From Bdellovibrio bacteriovorus (GTDB taxonomy: Bacteria > Bdellovibrionota > Bdellovibrionia > Bdellovibrionales > Bdellovibrionaceae), in assembly GCF_025558485.1 (NCBI RefSeq), contig NZ_CP102930.1:1984001-2048000 (forward strand): a DNA stretch of 64,000 nucleotides. The letters are read 5' to 3'. This document shows positions 26,133 to 36,996 of the stretch, piece after piece. A program made the translations under genes and the position numbers. Under the pieces are notes generated by a model. That model made no database searches and was not told where the DNA came from. It saw only the letters and a program-made list of their open reading frames with translations. Every line of letters starts with the position of its first letter. Position 1 is the stretch's first letter.

Positions 26133-27324
26133 CGTCCTGCAAACCATCACCCAGATAGTTGAAGCTGACAGTTGTCAGGAAAATCAAAAGACCCGGAAGA
26201 ATTGCCAGGAACGGTGCCTGATAAATCAGTTCCTGCGCATTGTTCAGCATGTTCCCCCAGCTTGGTGTGGGCGGCATGATTCCCAGACCCAGGAAGCTTA
26301 AGGCGGCTTCAAACAAAATGGATTCACCCACGCCCAGGGTAATAGCCACCAACATCGGGGCAATCACGTTCGGGAACATATGGCGCACGATAATTGTACT
26401 GTCTTTAGCGCCCAATGTGCGCGCGGCCAGAACAAATTCACGCTCACGAATGGATAGAATACTTCCACGCACCAGACGGGCCACAGACATCCAGGAGAAC
26501 AGGCACAGAATAATAATCATCTTAAAGACACTCTCGTTAGAGGTGCTGATGATGGCTTTCAGCCAAGGGATCTTGGACATGTCGATGGCAGCAATCACAA
26601 TCAAAACCGGAATATGCGGCAAAGACAGCAGTGCATCGGTCACACGCATTAACAGGGTGTCCACCAGACCGCCATAGAATCCGGCGATACTGCCGATCAG
26701 AAGTCCGATCAGGGCCGAAGCAATAGCCACCAAAACGCCGACACCCATGGATACACGTGTGCCGTAAACCAGACGGATAAAAACATCGCGGCCCAGTTCG
26801 TCTGTGCCGAACAGGTGGAAGGTTTCAAAAGACTTAAACAAAGAAATAAATCCGGCCGCCTCTTTTAAAGATAGGGACTGCAAGGCCGAAATGGCCTCTT
26901 TGGTTTCTTTGGCGCCCAGTTCATAGATCGCATCGGCTTCAGCCACGGCCACAATTTCTTTTTCGACCAGAGCTTTTTGGACCGCGTCGGCAGCTTCAGG
27001 GTTTTCGGTGATGTATCTTTCAATATCAGTTTCCCGAACATCCTGACCCACCTGTGCCGTTGTAAGTGGCGGCAAATAGCGGTTTCCAACATTCTGTGCA
27101 TCCGGATCAATATCCGTGATGGATTGAATGGTTCCTGCAAAGATGGCAACCAGCATGAAAAGAGTGATGATCACGGCTCCAGCCACGGCCAGCTTGTGGT
27201 CCATAAACTGGGTCAGCACCATCTTCCACATGGGCTGGGCTTTTTCCAGCTCCGCACGATCCTTGGAGGACAATTGATTGGTTTCGATTTCAACTTCGTT
27301 CATTGTCATTTCACTCATAGACAC
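26104..27324 (-). CDS. oppC: Oligopeptide ABC transporter permease OppC-like
   Basis: A 406-residue permease. The first membrane helix ('AVAGAVIITLFMLVAIFAGT') is followed by a ~100-residue acidic, Ala/Glu-rich extracytoplasmic insertion, which makes it longer than typical OppC (~300). The family motif 'FHLFGTDELGRDVFIRLVYG' and the permease loop 'VRGSILSIREREFVLAARTLGA' follow. It pairs with OppB to form the channel. It is last in the operon. Confidence 0.88.
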   Translation of the reverse strand: MSMSEMTMNEVEIETNQLSSKDRAELEKAQPMWKMVLTQFMDHKLAVAGAVIITLFMLVAIFAGTIQSITDIDPDAQNVGNRYLPPLTTAQVGQDVRETDIERYITENPEAADAVQKALVEKEIVAVAEADAIYELGAKETKEAISALQSLSLKEAAGFISLFKSFETFHLFGTDELGRDVFIRLVYGTRVSMGVGVLVAIASALIGLLIGSIAGFYGGLVDTLLMRVTDALLSLPHIPVLIVIAAIDMSKIPWLKAIISTSNESVFKMIIILCLFSWMSVARLVRGSILSIREREFVLAARTLGAKDSTIIVRHMFPNVIAPMLVAITLGVGESILFEAALSFLGLGIMPPTPSWGNMLNNAQELIYQAPFLAILPGLLIFLTTVSFNYLGDGLQDAIDPKAIRR

Positions 27325-27329
27325 AGATC

Positions 27330-28301
27330 CTATTGATAAGAGATGCGTGGGTCCGCAAAACCGTAAAGGATATCAGCGACCAGATTCATCAGCAGAACCA
27401 TACTCACAGAGATCACAAATGAAATCATCGCCACATTATAGTCATTACCAATGATGGAGTCATAAACCAGCTTGCCCACGCCCTGGTAAGCAAAAACAGT
27501 TTCTGTCAGGATGGCTCCAGAGAATAAACCGGAAAAGCTCAGCGCCAGAATTGTGATCAATGGAATCAGGGCATTGCGGAAGCCATGCTGCCAGATCACT
27601 GTGGATCGGGAAAGCCCCTTGGCGCGTGCCGTGCGGATAAAGTCGTTGCGCATGGCCTCTAACATCGTGGAACGAGTGAAGCGGGAAAAACGCCCGATCT
27701 GCTGGATCGACAAGCTTAGAACCGGAAGAATCAGATAGATGGAGCGGTCTTTAATATCCGCCCAGAAGCCCATATTTTCAGCGCCAATAGTTTGAGTTCC
27801 TCCCGCAGGCAAAAGAGGAAACTTTACGGCAAAAAGAATAATTAGAACGATCGCGAGCCAGAACGAAGGAATGGAAATCCCCCCGAACGAGAACAGATTG
27901 ACCACATAGTCGGTTTTGCTTCCCGGTTTCAAGGCGGAAAGAACCCCTAGCGGTACGGCAATCGCGATGGAAAGGATCAAGGAAATCGCAGAAAGCAGGA
28001 ACGTATTCCACAGACGGGGACCCATCAGTTCCTGAACTGGAACACGATAGGTGCGGCTGTAGCCCAGATCACCCTGCACGATGGAACCCATCCAGCTTGC
28101 ATAACGCTTGTAAACAGGCTGGTCCAAACCATACAGGGATTTCAAACGGGCTACGTCTTCAGCCGTGATCTTGGGATTGGAGGCCACCATCATGTCCACC
28201 GGATCACCGGGCATCAAGCTCATCAAATAGAAACACACGTAGGACAGGATCACTATCACAGCGAGTGTCTGCAAAATGCGGCGGGTGATAAATGTAGTCA
28301 T
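27330..28301 (-). CDS. oppB: Oligopeptide ABC transporter permease OppB-like
   Basis: A 323-residue permease with six helices. It starts 'FITRRILQTLAVIVILSYVCF', contains 'LMPGDPVDMM', and the EAA loop 'MLEAMRNDFIRTARAKGLS'. This is standard DppB/OppB architecture. It lies between oppA and oppC. Confidence 0.9.
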   Translation of the reverse strand: MTTFITRRILQTLAVIVILSYVCFYLMSLMPGDPVDMMVASNPKITAEDVARLKSLYGLDQPVYKRYASWMGSIVQGDLGYSRTYRVPVQELMGPRLWNTFLLSAISLILSIAIAVPLGVLSALKPGSKTDYVVNLFSFGGISIPSFWLAIVLIILFAVKFPLLPAGGTQTIGAENMGFWADIKDRSIYLILPVLSLSIQQIGRFSRFTRSTMLEAMRNDFIRTARAKGLSRSTVIWQHGFRNALIPLITILALSFSGLFSGAILTETVFAYQGVGKLVYDSIIGNDYNVAMISFVISVSMVLLMNLVADILYGFADPRISYQ

Positions 28302-28327
28302 AACAGAGTCCTCCAGAAATCCAGGAT

Positions 28328-30019
28328 CTAGTTCAAATTCCAGTCTTCGATATTGTTCGTTTCGTAGAACTGGTGGCCGGCCATTTTGTAATTCTTAAGA
28401 TTCTTAGGAGTTACAGAGATGTCCGAACGGTAGTAAAGCGGCAATACGGGAACTTCCGCCGTATAAAGCTTCAGGATTTCATGAACCAGGTCCGCACGTT
28501 TTTTCGCGCTGAACTCAAGATCCAGAGCTTCCAGGTCTTTGTCCACGGTGGCATTTGTCCAGCCATGATAGTTCTGTCCGGACCAGCCGTTGCTGTTGTT
28601 CGGAATAGCCTTGGAATAAACAGTTGAACGCGGGCTGTTTTCAGGAGATGAAACCCAGGCAAACAAAGCCATGCCTTCAAATTTTCTCTTGGACATGGTG
28701 TCGCCGAAGAACACGCGTGCCGGTTCGTTCTTGATCAGAACCTCGATGCCAGCCTGTTTCCATTGGTTTTGCAGATAGACCTGAACCAGCTCACGAGTTT
28801 TGTTGCCCGCAGTTGTTTGGAAGACGATGGAAAGTTTTTTACCGTCTTTATAACGGTAGCCATCTTTACCCATTGCCCAGCCGGCAGCATCCAATAGTTT
28901 TCCAGCTTCACGTTTTGAGTAACGGTAAACTGTAATGATTTTTGGATCTGCTGTGAACCAAGGATCTTTCGGGGAAACATTGTGCAAAGCCACTTGCTGT
29001 TTGTTTTCAAACAGGGCTTTCACCAGATCATCGCGGTTGATGGAATACAGCAACGCCTTACGAACGTTCACATCCTTCAGGATGGGATTGTCCAAACGAA
29101 GATCAATGTGTTCATAAGTTACAGATGGAACAAAGTGAGTGTCGAAAGCCAGTTTTTCCGCTTTGGCTTTTTTGTCAAAGGCCAAAGCCTGATCCAGATC
29201 CAGACCCAAAGTGGAAATCATATCAATCGTGCCAGAGCGCAGATTGGCTTCCATCGTGCCGGTGTTCGGGATCAGCTTCACGATCACTTTTTTGATGTTC
29301 GGCTGTTTGCCGTAGAAGTTTGGATTTGGAGCAAAGGCCACGTGAGAACCCAATTTTACGTCGCTGATGACATAAGGACCGTTGTAAAGGCCTGGATTGG
29401 TCGGATTGCGAACGTAGTTGGAATTCTTCTCGTAACCCTCTTTTTGCTTGGAGTACTTGTCAAAGACAGGTTTTTCCAAATGAGTTGGAACCGGGAAGAA
29501 CTGCGCCAGAGTGAAGAAATCCCATTTGGCTTTTTCATATTTGAAAGTGCACTTTTTTGGATTCTTTGGATCAATGTCGATTTTTTCAACCTGAGTCCAT
29601 TGCTCTTTTTCACCCACGCTGACAGTCGGGCTGGTTGCGATAGTGTGAGAAGTGATGAAATCCTGGCAGATCACCGGTTTGCCGTCGCCCCATTTGGCGC
29701 TTTCAATGATTTCCCAGTTGGCAACGATCTTCTTTTTGCCGCCTTCTTCGATGATTTTAGCAGTGCCTTTTTCCAGAGATGGAATTTCTTTGGCAAGTTG
29801 TGTGACCCATTTTCCGTCCGGAGTCAGAACCACCAGAGAACGGCCCACCATGCGATACATGTATGCAGAGGCAGACATGGACATGATCAGAGGATTCATT
29901 GTTTCAAATTCCTGAGAAATACCGATTTTAAGTTCGGCATTCGTCGGAGCTGCAACAGCCTGAGTGCTAAGGCCCAAGCCGGCAACCAGACACAGTCCTT
30001 TGGCAAATTTCTTCAACAT
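28328..30019 (-). CDS. oppA: Oligopeptide ABC transporter substrate-binding protein
   Basis: A 563-residue SBP family-5 protein with a signal peptide (cleavage near 'STQAVAA'). Family phrases include 'LKIGISQEFETMNPL' and 'DVNVRKALLYSINRDDLVKALF'. It binds peptides in the periplasm and delivers them to OppBC. For a predator this would serve uptake of prey-derived peptides (inference). A GAAAGTAA leader and AAGGAGAAAG site precede the ATG. Confidence 0.9.
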   Translation of the reverse strand: MLKKFAKGLCLVAGLGLSTQAVAAPTNAELKIGISQEFETMNPLIMSMSASAYMYRMVGRSLVVLTPDGKWVTQLAKEIPSLEKGTAKIIEEGGKKKIVANWEIIESAKWGDGKPVICQDFITSHTIATSPTVSVGEKEQWTQVEKIDIDPKNPKKCTFKYEKAKWDFFTLAQFFPVPTHLEKPVFDKYSKQKEGYEKNSNYVRNPTNPGLYNGPYVISDVKLGSHVAFAPNPNFYGKQPNIKKVIVKLIPNTGTMEANLRSGTIDMISTLGLDLDQALAFDKKAKAEKLAFDTHFVPSVTYEHIDLRLDNPILKDVNVRKALLYSINRDDLVKALFENKQQVALHNVSPKDPWFTADPKIITVYRYSKREAGKLLDAAGWAMGKDGYRYKDGKKLSIVFQTTAGNKTRELVQVYLQNQWKQAGIEVLIKNEPARVFFGDTMSKRKFEGMALFAWVSSPENSPRSTVYSKAIPNNSNGWSGQNYHGWTNATVDKDLEALDLEFSAKKRADLVHEILKLYTAEVPVLPLYYRSDISVTPKNLKNYKMAGHQFYETNNIEDWNLN

Positions 30020-30057
30020 TACTTTCTCCTTGTTGATGAAAACATTAAAGACAAAAC

Positions 30058-31035
<978 letters not shown>

Positions 31036-31052
31036 CGTCTGAATTCCCAATA

Positions 31053-32021
31053 TTAAAGAGGATTAAAGCAAGCCACCTTGTGGCCTGGTCTGATTTCAAT
31101 CAAAGGTGGTTTGGTGCCGGCACATTCGCTCTTCACGCGAGAACAGCGATTCACAAAAGGGCAGCCTTTGGGAAGCTCAAACGGCGCCGGAACGCTGCCT
31201 TCAATTGTGGTCAGGCGCTGAACGCGTTCGCCAAATTTCGGGCGGGAGGCGATCAGGGCGGCCGTGTAAGGATGGCTTGGGTTCAGGAACAGTTCGGATG
31301 TGTCGGCCTGTTCACAAGTCTGGCCACCGTACATAACCATCACTCGGTCTGAGATCTCTGAAATCACTCCCAGATCGTGCGTGATAAATTGCACGGTCAT
31401 GTTCAGCTTTTCCTGCAGATTCTGGATCAGCTCCAGAATCTGAGCCTGGATCGTCACATCCAGCGCTGTCGTGGGTTCATCTGCAATCAGGAATGTCGGA
31501 TCGCAGGAAAGGGCCATGGCAATCATGGCTCTTTGTCTCATGCCCCCGGACAGTTGGTGAGGGTAGGAGTTATAACGCTCTTCCGGGGATGGGATGCCGA
31601 CCAAGCGAAGCATTTCAATCGCGCGCTCCTTGGATTCCTTGGGGCTGCACTTTTTGTGCTTCATGATCTGTTCATCCATCTGGAAGCCGATGGTAAGCAC
31701 CGGATTTAAAGCGGTCATGGGCTCCTGAAAGATCATGGCCATTTCGCCGCCGCGGACTTCTTCCATTGCGCCTTCTGAAAGCTTCAGAATATCGCGTCCA
31801 TTCAACAGGACCTGTCCGCCAGTCACGCGTCCCGGGTGCTCAATCAAACGCATCAAAGAATAAGAGGTCACAGACTTTCCACAGCCGGATTCGCCGACGA
31901 TACCCAGGGTTTGCCCTTTGTGAATGTCGTAGCTGACGTTATTTACGGCGCGAACCGGCCCCGCTTTGGTGCGGAATGTTGTTTCGAGGTTTTTTACTTC
32001 AAGTAATGGTTGAATTGACAT
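31053..32021 (-). CDS. oppD: Oligopeptide ABC transporter ATPase OppD-like
   Basis: A 322-residue ATPase with Walker A '[17 protein letters not shown]', signature '[15 protein letters not shown]', Walker B '[13 protein letters not shown]' and tail '[15 protein letters not shown]'. It forms the ATPase pair with OppF, and is the first opp gene after sohB, 13 bases downstream. Confidence 0.9.
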   Translation of the reverse strand: MSIQPLLEVKNLETTFRTKAGPVRAVNNVSYDIHKGQTLGIVGESGCGKSVTSYSLMRLIEHPGRVTGGQVLLNGRDILKLSEGAMEEVRGGEMAMIFQEPMTALNPVLTIGFQMDEQIMKHKKCSPKESKERAIEMLRLVGIPSPEERYNSYPHQLSGGMRQRAMIAMALSCDPTFLIADEPTTALDVTIQAQILELIQNLQEKLNMTVQFITHDLGVISEISDRVMVMYGGQTCEQADTSELFLNPSHPYTAALIASRPKFGERVQRLTTIEGSVPAPFELPKGCPFVNRCSRVKSECAGTKPPLIEIRPGHKVACFNPL

Positions 32022-32034
32022 TGCTTAAGTCCTC

Positions 32035-33054
32035 TTAAAGAAAGCGTCTTGCTTCAAGTTCTTCAATCGCTGACAAGGCCCCTTTGCGCAGGGCGCGACC
32101 CAAGACACCTGTCAGCTTGTCGCTCAAGCTTTCGTGATGTTCAAATTTTACTTTAACGACCTGATGCTTTTCAGACAGGGTCAAAAGATAGTCGTCGCTA
32201 GTGCGGATTTCATCCACCAGGCCTTTGCCCAAAGCCTGTTCACCATACCAGTATTCACCGGTGGCAACTTCTGGCAGGTTCAGTTGTGGGCGGAAGCGGC
32301 CAACAAAGCTTTTAAATAATGTGTGTGTGTCTTCCAGTTGCTGTTTAAACTTTTCTTCACCCTTTTCAGTAACTTCACCCAAAAGGCTGACGGTTCTCTT
32401 GAATTCCCCGGCCGTGTATTCCTTATAATCAACATCGTGCTTTTTCAGCAGGCGGTGCAGGTTTGGCAATTGAGCCACAACCCCGATAGAGCCCACAATG
32501 GCAAATGGTGCACACAGGATCTTATTGGCCGTGACCGACATCAGGTAGCCACCGCTGGCGGCTACTTTATCCACACACACTGTCAACGGGATGTTTTTTT
32601 CACGAATGCGCAGAAGCTGGGAGGCGGCCAGGCCATAGCCGTGAACCACGCCACCGGGGCTTTCCACGCGGACAACCACTTCGTCCTGAGGTGTGGCCAT
32701 TGTCAGAACAGCGGTCACTTCCTCGCGCAGGTTTTCCACGGCAGAGGCCTTCACGTCGCCCTCAAAGTCGATGACAAAGATCTTTTTGTCGCCGTCGCTG
32801 TTTTTGGATTCAAGGGCTTTGCGTTCTTCCTTCAACTTCTTCTTCAGCTCTTTACGTTCAGATTTGGTAACGGTGTGAGCTTTCAACATGTGGCGGAAGT
32901 TTTTGTAGCGCTTGTGCAGAAGCTCGATTTGGATTTCGGATTTGTGGCTGGCCTTGGCAGCAAGCAAAGCAATCACCAGAATCACGGCCAGAATGGCGAA
33001 TAGAATCAGAAATGTCTGTGCTGCGAAAATCCCGATGCTCTGCAATGCGTCCAT
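32035..33054 (-). CDS. sohB: S49 inner-membrane peptidase SohB-like
   Basis: A 339-residue protein. The ATG at 33054 has AAGGAG 4 bases upstream and is preferred over a TTG six codons earlier. One N-terminal membrane helix and a basic coiled coil (~residues 45-80) precede the S49 fold: 'VVVRVESPGGVVHGYGLA' and the nucleophile motif 'DKVAASGGYLMSV', then 'VGSIGVVAQLPN'. It cleaves membrane-associated peptides, fitting its place at the head of a peptide-import operon. Confidence 0.88.
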   Translation of the reverse strand: MDALQSIGIFAAQTFLILFAILAVILVIALLAAKASHKSEIQIELLHKRYKNFRHMLKAHTVTKSERKELKKKLKEERKALESKNSDGDKKIFVIDFEGDVKASAVENLREEVTAVLTMATPQDEVVVRVESPGGVVHGYGLAASQLLRIREKNIPLTVCVDKVAASGGYLMSVTANKILCAPFAIVGSIGVVAQLPNLHRLLKKHDVDYKEYTAGEFKRTVSLLGEVTEKGEEKFKQQLEDTHTLFKSFVGRFRPQLNLPEVATGEYWYGEQALGKGLVDEIRTSDDYLLTLSEKHQVVKVKFEHHESLSDKLTGVLGRALRKGALSAIEELEARRFL

Positions 33055-33163
33055 AGTACTCCTTAGAGACAAAGGTGTACGTTATTCATGATTTAGCCAA
33101 AGGTCGAGCATCTTTTTTGTTTGCTCAAAAAAAAGCGGGGAGCCTGATAGACTGGCGGCAGGA

Positions 33164-34048
33164 ATGAACTCTTCAGCTCGTCAGGCCTTTCTTTTGGTTT
33201 TGCTTCTTTTGGGCTCCACCGCCTTTGGTGAGAGTGCGGAAGAGGCGCGTCTTAAAGGTTTTGCTCAGCATCAAAACTTCCAGGAACGCTTTGAAAAAGC
33301 CCGCCAACAGGGTGAACGGGCGTATTTAGAGGAAGAAGAACAGTGGGAAAACCAAAAAGATCGTTCTTTGGCCGACTATAAGAAAACTAAAAAGGCCGGA
33401 AACATTTCCGACGAGGGCCCTGAAGCTCAGGCTGATGCAGTTGCTAAGAAGAAATTCGATGACGCTTATGAGCAAGAACGCCTTGGCTATATAGAAAAGC
33501 GAAACAAACAAAAGATTGTCACACGCGGAACAAGTCTTCCCACCGAAGCTCAGGAATTGGGACTTCTGGAGGATCGTCCTCGTTATGATTACCGCAAGCG
33601 CGCTATGTATGGGGCCAAGCCTAAATATGGCAAGGTCAGTCCGGGCAGTTCGAGCTCTTCGGGCTCTTCGTCGTCTTCTTATGGCGAGTTCTTTGTGCGT
33701 CGTTTGAAAGCAGGTCTTCGCCCTGTGGGGAATTCGTGGGCGGTGCATCCGATGATGGCCGGCAAGGATTTTCTTCATTTAAGCTTCACCGAGAAAATAT
33801 TGGCTTTGGAAAGTATATTTACATGCCCCACACCCGTGACCAATCCGGCGTTCAAATTTAACGTGGGTGCCAGGGCGCGACCGCCGGAAATTTTCGCCCC
33901 TTGCAGGGTGATTGTGTTTTTTCCGTCAACCCAGAAAATTTTGGAATTCATTTCTATACGATTGCTTTGCAGAGCCTGCCCGGGGATGAACTCCAGCGAG
34001 GCATTTTCCAGAATGATCATATTGGCAGTGATGTTCATGGTGTTGTGA
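33164..34048 (+). CDS. Exported charged coiled-coil protein with doubtful C-terminal read-through
   Basis: A 294-residue ORF with a signal peptide ('LLLLGSTAFG') and a very charged Glu/Lys/Gln-rich coiled coil up to residue ~160, then a Ser-rich linker (SSSSSGSSSSSYG). From about residue 205 on, the ORF runs antisense through the 3' part of the convergent lipoprotein gene and composition becomes unlike the first part. The true gene may have ended near 33,750-33,780, where stops exist in a neighbouring frame; a frameshift or lost stop is likely. No family recognised. Confidence 0.5.
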   Translation: MNSSARQAFLLVLLLLGSTAFGESAEEARLKGFAQHQNFQERFEKARQQGERAYLEEEEQWENQKDRSLADYKKTKKAGNISDEGPEAQADAVAKKKFDDAYEQERLGYIEKRNKQKIVTRGTSLPTEAQELGLLEDRPRYDYRKRAMYGAKPKYGKVSPGSSSSSGSSSSSYGEFFVRRLKAGLRPVGNSWAVHPMMAGKDFLHLSFTEKILALESIFTCPTPVTNPAFKFNVGARARPPEIFAPCRVIVFFPSTQKILEFISIRLLCRACPGMNSSEAFSRMIILAVMFMVL

Positions 34049-34416
34049 TTCAGTCGGTGGTAGCCACAGATTTGCAACGTGCCGACGTTCAAGTAAGCAG
34101 GCAGTTCTGCAATGTCGGTGCTGGCGTTACAGCCAATAGACACAAAGTCTTCATTGGTGTGGGGGAATTCGGGATAATACGACGTTTTATACAATGACAA
34201 GTGATTGCCAATGGTGGCTTTTTTTTCAAATTCGACAGAGATTTGCGGGGGCAGTTGCGGTGATTGCAAATCCAAATCAGCGTGTTGGACGGTTACAAGA
34301 CCCGAAAAGCCCATTTGTGGGGTGGAGTAAGATTTCTTGATGTCATCGAGTTCTTCAGGTGTGGGGGCACAGGCTGCCAAAGTCAGGACAAGAAGGGGAA
34401 GAAGATATTTGTTCAT
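33775..34416 (-). CDS. Lipoprotein of unknown function
   Basis: A 213-residue protein. The ATG at 34416 has AAAGGAG 6 bases upstream. Signal peptide with lipobox 'LTLAAC' gives a lipidated Cys near residue 16. The mature part looks beta-rich ('IEMNSKIFWVDGKNTITLQGAKISGG'-type repeats), suggesting a beta-helix-like fold. Its 3' third overlaps the convergent coiled-coil ORF. Confidence 0.65.
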   Translation of the reverse strand: MNKYLLPLLVLTLAACAPTPEELDDIKKSYSTPQMGFSGLVTVQHADLDLQSPQLPPQISVEFEKKATIGNHLSLYKTSYYPEFPHTNEDFVSIGCNASTDIAELPAYLNVGTLQICGYHRLNHNTMNITANMIILENASLEFIPGQALQSNRIEMNSKIFWVDGKNTITLQGAKISGGRALAPTLNLNAGLVTGVGHVNILSKANIFSVKLK

Positions 34417-34568
34417 GGAAAGCTCCTTTGTGATGTCCGACCTTATTGCAAAGGCCGGACACAAAGGGGTTGGCTGGTGATATATCTTAAATTATAGTAA
34501 AAACAAATACTTATGGATGTGGCCGGGGTCTTTAAAAAGTCCTCAGTCTTGGAATTCGGACGTGGGTT

Positions 34569-34958
34569 TTAGAATCCCGGGGTTTTTCCGCCCATGAATT
34601 TGTCATAGGCCTGAATATAGTCCCGGGACCGGGGGCCAATGTGGGGCGTGATCCAGTGGTGTTCAAAACTCTGGTTGGAAATGGCATTGGCGAAAGTTTC
34701 CAGAATCTCCTGATAGATGATTTCGCAAAGGTTTCCTTGGGATTCATCCTGAATCAGGTTTTCGATTTCTGCCAGCAACAGATCCCAGCGCGTTTGTTCG
34801 GGGTGGCTCATCAGAACACTGAGTGTATAATACACCCACAGTCGTTCGGGCATGTCACTTTGTTCCTGCACGGCTTTGGTCATCTCGGTGTGCAAGGACT
34901 CCTGACCTTTTTTCATGCGGGACAGAATTAGTTCGACCCATTCTTTATCTGTTTTCAT
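34569..34958 (-). CDS. Probable immunity protein for the upstream toxin-like protein
   Basis: A 129-residue acidic, mostly helical protein without signal peptide or membrane segment. Its ATG overlaps the TGA of the toxin-like gene (ATGA), the usual arrangement of a polymorphic-toxin immunity gene. The C-terminal part ('WITPHIGPRSRDYIQAYDKF') recalls small proteins found next to polymorphic toxins (from memory, not checked). It would neutralise the toxin in the cytoplasm. No independent proof of function. Confidence 0.5.
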   Translation of the reverse strand: MKTDKEWVELILSRMKKGQESLHTEMTKAVQEQSDMPERLWVYYTLSVLMSHPEQTRWDLLLAEIENLIQDESQGNLCEIIYQEILETFANAISNQSFEHHWITPHIGPRSRDYIQAYDKFMGGKTPGF

Positions 34959-36376
34959 AGATGACCCTCCAAAGCATCGCGAAGTTCCAGAATCATGTTT
35001 TCAACTGCGGTACGGTCACTGGTGGCCGCCTCGGGATTATTCTTCAGCCAATTTTCAAAATGAACAAGACTGTTTTGTCCCTTTTGGGTGTGGTATCGCC
35101 CTTTGACCGGAAGATTTTCAATGCGTTCCACACGAATGGCCGCAGCGGTGCTGCCATTGCCAACTGTGGAGGCATCTTTCCAATAGCGTTCATTTACAAA
35201 CTTGCGTAATTGTGGATCCTTGATTACGGGGCGATCCATGGTTTTTCTAAGGTCCCGAATGTAGCGGTCATAAGCGGCACGACTTTGCGGGACATTGCGT
35301 TCGATATGATGAACCACTGCCTCGGTTTTTGCAGCCGCACGCACGAAATCCAGATTTTTGATTTTATTGAAAATCTTTAGACCTTTGCCAATCTTGGAAC
35401 CAAAGCCGAAGCTTAAAGCTCCAACCACGGCAAAGGTGCGATCAAAGCCATCCAGAGATTCACCGGTCACCAGGTTTTTCCCGGTGAAGGCTTCATACAC
35501 ATCGCGCAGGGGCCCGGTGATGGGATCAAGGCCGACAGCCAGATCTGCAAATACCTCTGAATACTTTCTGAAGGCCTCGGCAGTTTCTGCATCACCCAGT
35601 GCAGAGGCTTGATCAGATTGCTGCACCAGTCTTAACCCCCAGTCACGGGATTCGCGGCGGTTGGGGTCACTGGTGCGCACTGAGCGCAGAACGTTTTCAA
35701 TGGTTTGCAATTCACTTACCAGTGCGGGATCGGGTGATGAGTACTGAAAGCCTGTTCCGGGCAGGGTGTTTTGTGAAAGAGATTTTTGGAAACCATTCAG
35801 GGCCAGTGCAAATTTGCTTTGCGACTGCTCCAGGGAGCTTCTGATGGCCTCATAGTTGTTTGCAGTTTGCTCCGCATTAGCTGCGATCTCCTGATTCAAG
35901 CGCGCCATCTCGGCTGCAAATTCCGGGGTGAAGATCAGGCCTCGATAGATGGCCTGGGCGATGCCGGTCTGGATGGCGGCTCCCAGGGCGCCTTCATGTG
36001 CGCTGCCACCACTTCCGTTGCTATTGCCAGAGCCCGGGCCAGCAGCAGTGTCAGAGGGATTTGTTTGAGCGGGGGGTGCCTTGTCATCCTGAATAATCAT
36101 TTCCGGAGGAGCGCTGGGGTCGATATTGCTCCAGCGTGTTTTGCCATTTTGATCTTTGCCTTGATAGATCGCGGAATAGTAGTTTCCCGCAGAATAGAAG
36201 TAATACATTCTCTGCATTTCATATGTGTCAGAGGGGTCACCATCAATCCTGAAATCCATCGTCTGTGCCGTTTCATGGTTGATATGAATATCAATCACGG
36301 TGTAGGGGGCGACATGGGCGGCAAAGCTTTGCAGCGGGATGGTCATGGCAAGAAAAAAACAGATCAGACGTTTCAT
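34955..36376 (-). CDS. Sec-exported polymorphic-toxin-like protein with pre-toxin TG domain
   Basis: A 473-residue protein. Signal peptide 1-20 ('LQSFAA'); a small N-terminal beta-type domain with aromatic residues to ~95; a Pro/Gly/Ser-rich linker ~100-127; a helical region ~130-280; a clear pre-toxin TG motif at ~283-325 ('DPITGPLRDVYEAFTGK', then 'TGESLDGFDR'); and a C-terminal module at ~395-473 with 'GNGSTAAAIR', 'GRYHTQKGQNSLVHFENWL' and 'ELRDAL', a pattern recalled from C-termini of Rhs/CdiA-type toxins. The toxic activity is unknown. It is coupled to an upstream coiled-coil gene and a downstream candidate immunity gene. Confidence 0.65.
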   Translation of the reverse strand: MKRLICFFLAMTIPLQSFAAHVAPYTVIDIHINHETAQTMDFRIDGDPSDTYEMQRMYYFYSAGNYYSAIYQGKDQNGKTRWSNIDPSAPPEMIIQDDKAPPAQTNPSDTAAGPGSGNSNGSGGSAHEGALGAAIQTGIAQAIYRGLIFTPEFAAEMARLNQEIAANAEQTANNYEAIRSSLEQSQSKFALALNGFQKSLSQNTLPGTGFQYSSPDPALVSELQTIENVLRSVRTSDPNRRESRDWGLRLVQQSDQASALGDAETAEAFRKYSEVFADLAVGLDPITGPLRDVYEAFTGKNLVTGESLDGFDRTFAVVGALSFGFGSKIGKGLKIFNKIKNLDFVRAAAKTEAVVHHIERNVPQSRAAYDRYIRDLRKTMDRPVIKDPQLRKFVNERYWKDASTVGNGSTAAAIRVERIENLPVKGRYHTQKGQNSLVHFENWLKNNPEAATSDRTAVENMILELRDALEGHL

Positions 36377-36996
36377 GGCAAAGTCCCTAACTTTTGTTCC
36401 AGCAGTTGCAGGTCAAGATCCACCGTTTCGATTTGCAGCTGAATATTGACAGCCATGGCTTCCAGTGTGGATTGCAGATCCAGAGCGGTGAATAACAGAT
36501 GCTCAGTTTCCTCAATAGTCAGTTGGTCCGGTGAGGTGACGATTTGTGCGTCTTTGAACAAGGCTTCCCAAGTTGCAGCAAAGCCAGGGTCTTCAGAGCC
36601 GCGAATTTCAATTTCCGCTGCCAGATTCTCTTTGGAAACGACGTTTTGAAAAAGATCCTGCGCCAGCGTCACAGTTAGATTGAATGACGTGTTTTTGTTC
36701 TGTACCAGCTGTTGTTGTTCCACTAAAAAGGCCCGGAATTGTTGTTGCCGGGACTTTTCAGTTTGCAGAAACTGCCTGTGCAGTTCCTGACGGTTTTTTT
36801 CGAGCTGTTGCTTGAATTCGGCTTTTTTCTTTTCATACTCCAGTTTCTTAACGGCGATACGGCCTTCGATATCCGGCAGCATCGTTCCGAAAGAATAGGC
36901 ATTGGAAAAGAATAAAACCCCGCGTTCAAGATCGCCCATGGCGTGAGCCATATTTGTGAAAAAGACAATCAGCAGAAATGCGCTCACGGTTTTCAT
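36373..36996 (-). CDS. Exported coiled-coil protein of the toxin operon
   Basis: A 207-residue protein with a signal peptide (cleavage near 'NMAHA') and a long Glu/Lys/Gln-rich coiled coil at ~55-105. It starts one base inside the previous stop (TAATG) and overlaps the toxin start (ATGA). It is possibly a periplasmic carrier, chaperone or scaffold of the toxin (inference from coupling only). No family recognised. Confidence 0.6.
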   Translation of the reverse strand: MKTVSAFLLIVFFTNMAHAMGDLERGVLFFSNAYSFGTMLPDIEGRIAVKKLEYEKKKAEFKQQLEKNRQELHRQFLQTEKSRQQQFRAFLVEQQQLVQNKNTSFNLTVTLAQDLFQNVVSKENLAAEIEIRGSEDPGFAATWEALFKDAQIVTSPDQLTIEETEHLLFTALDLQSTLEAMAVNIQLQIETVDLDLQLLEQKLGTLP

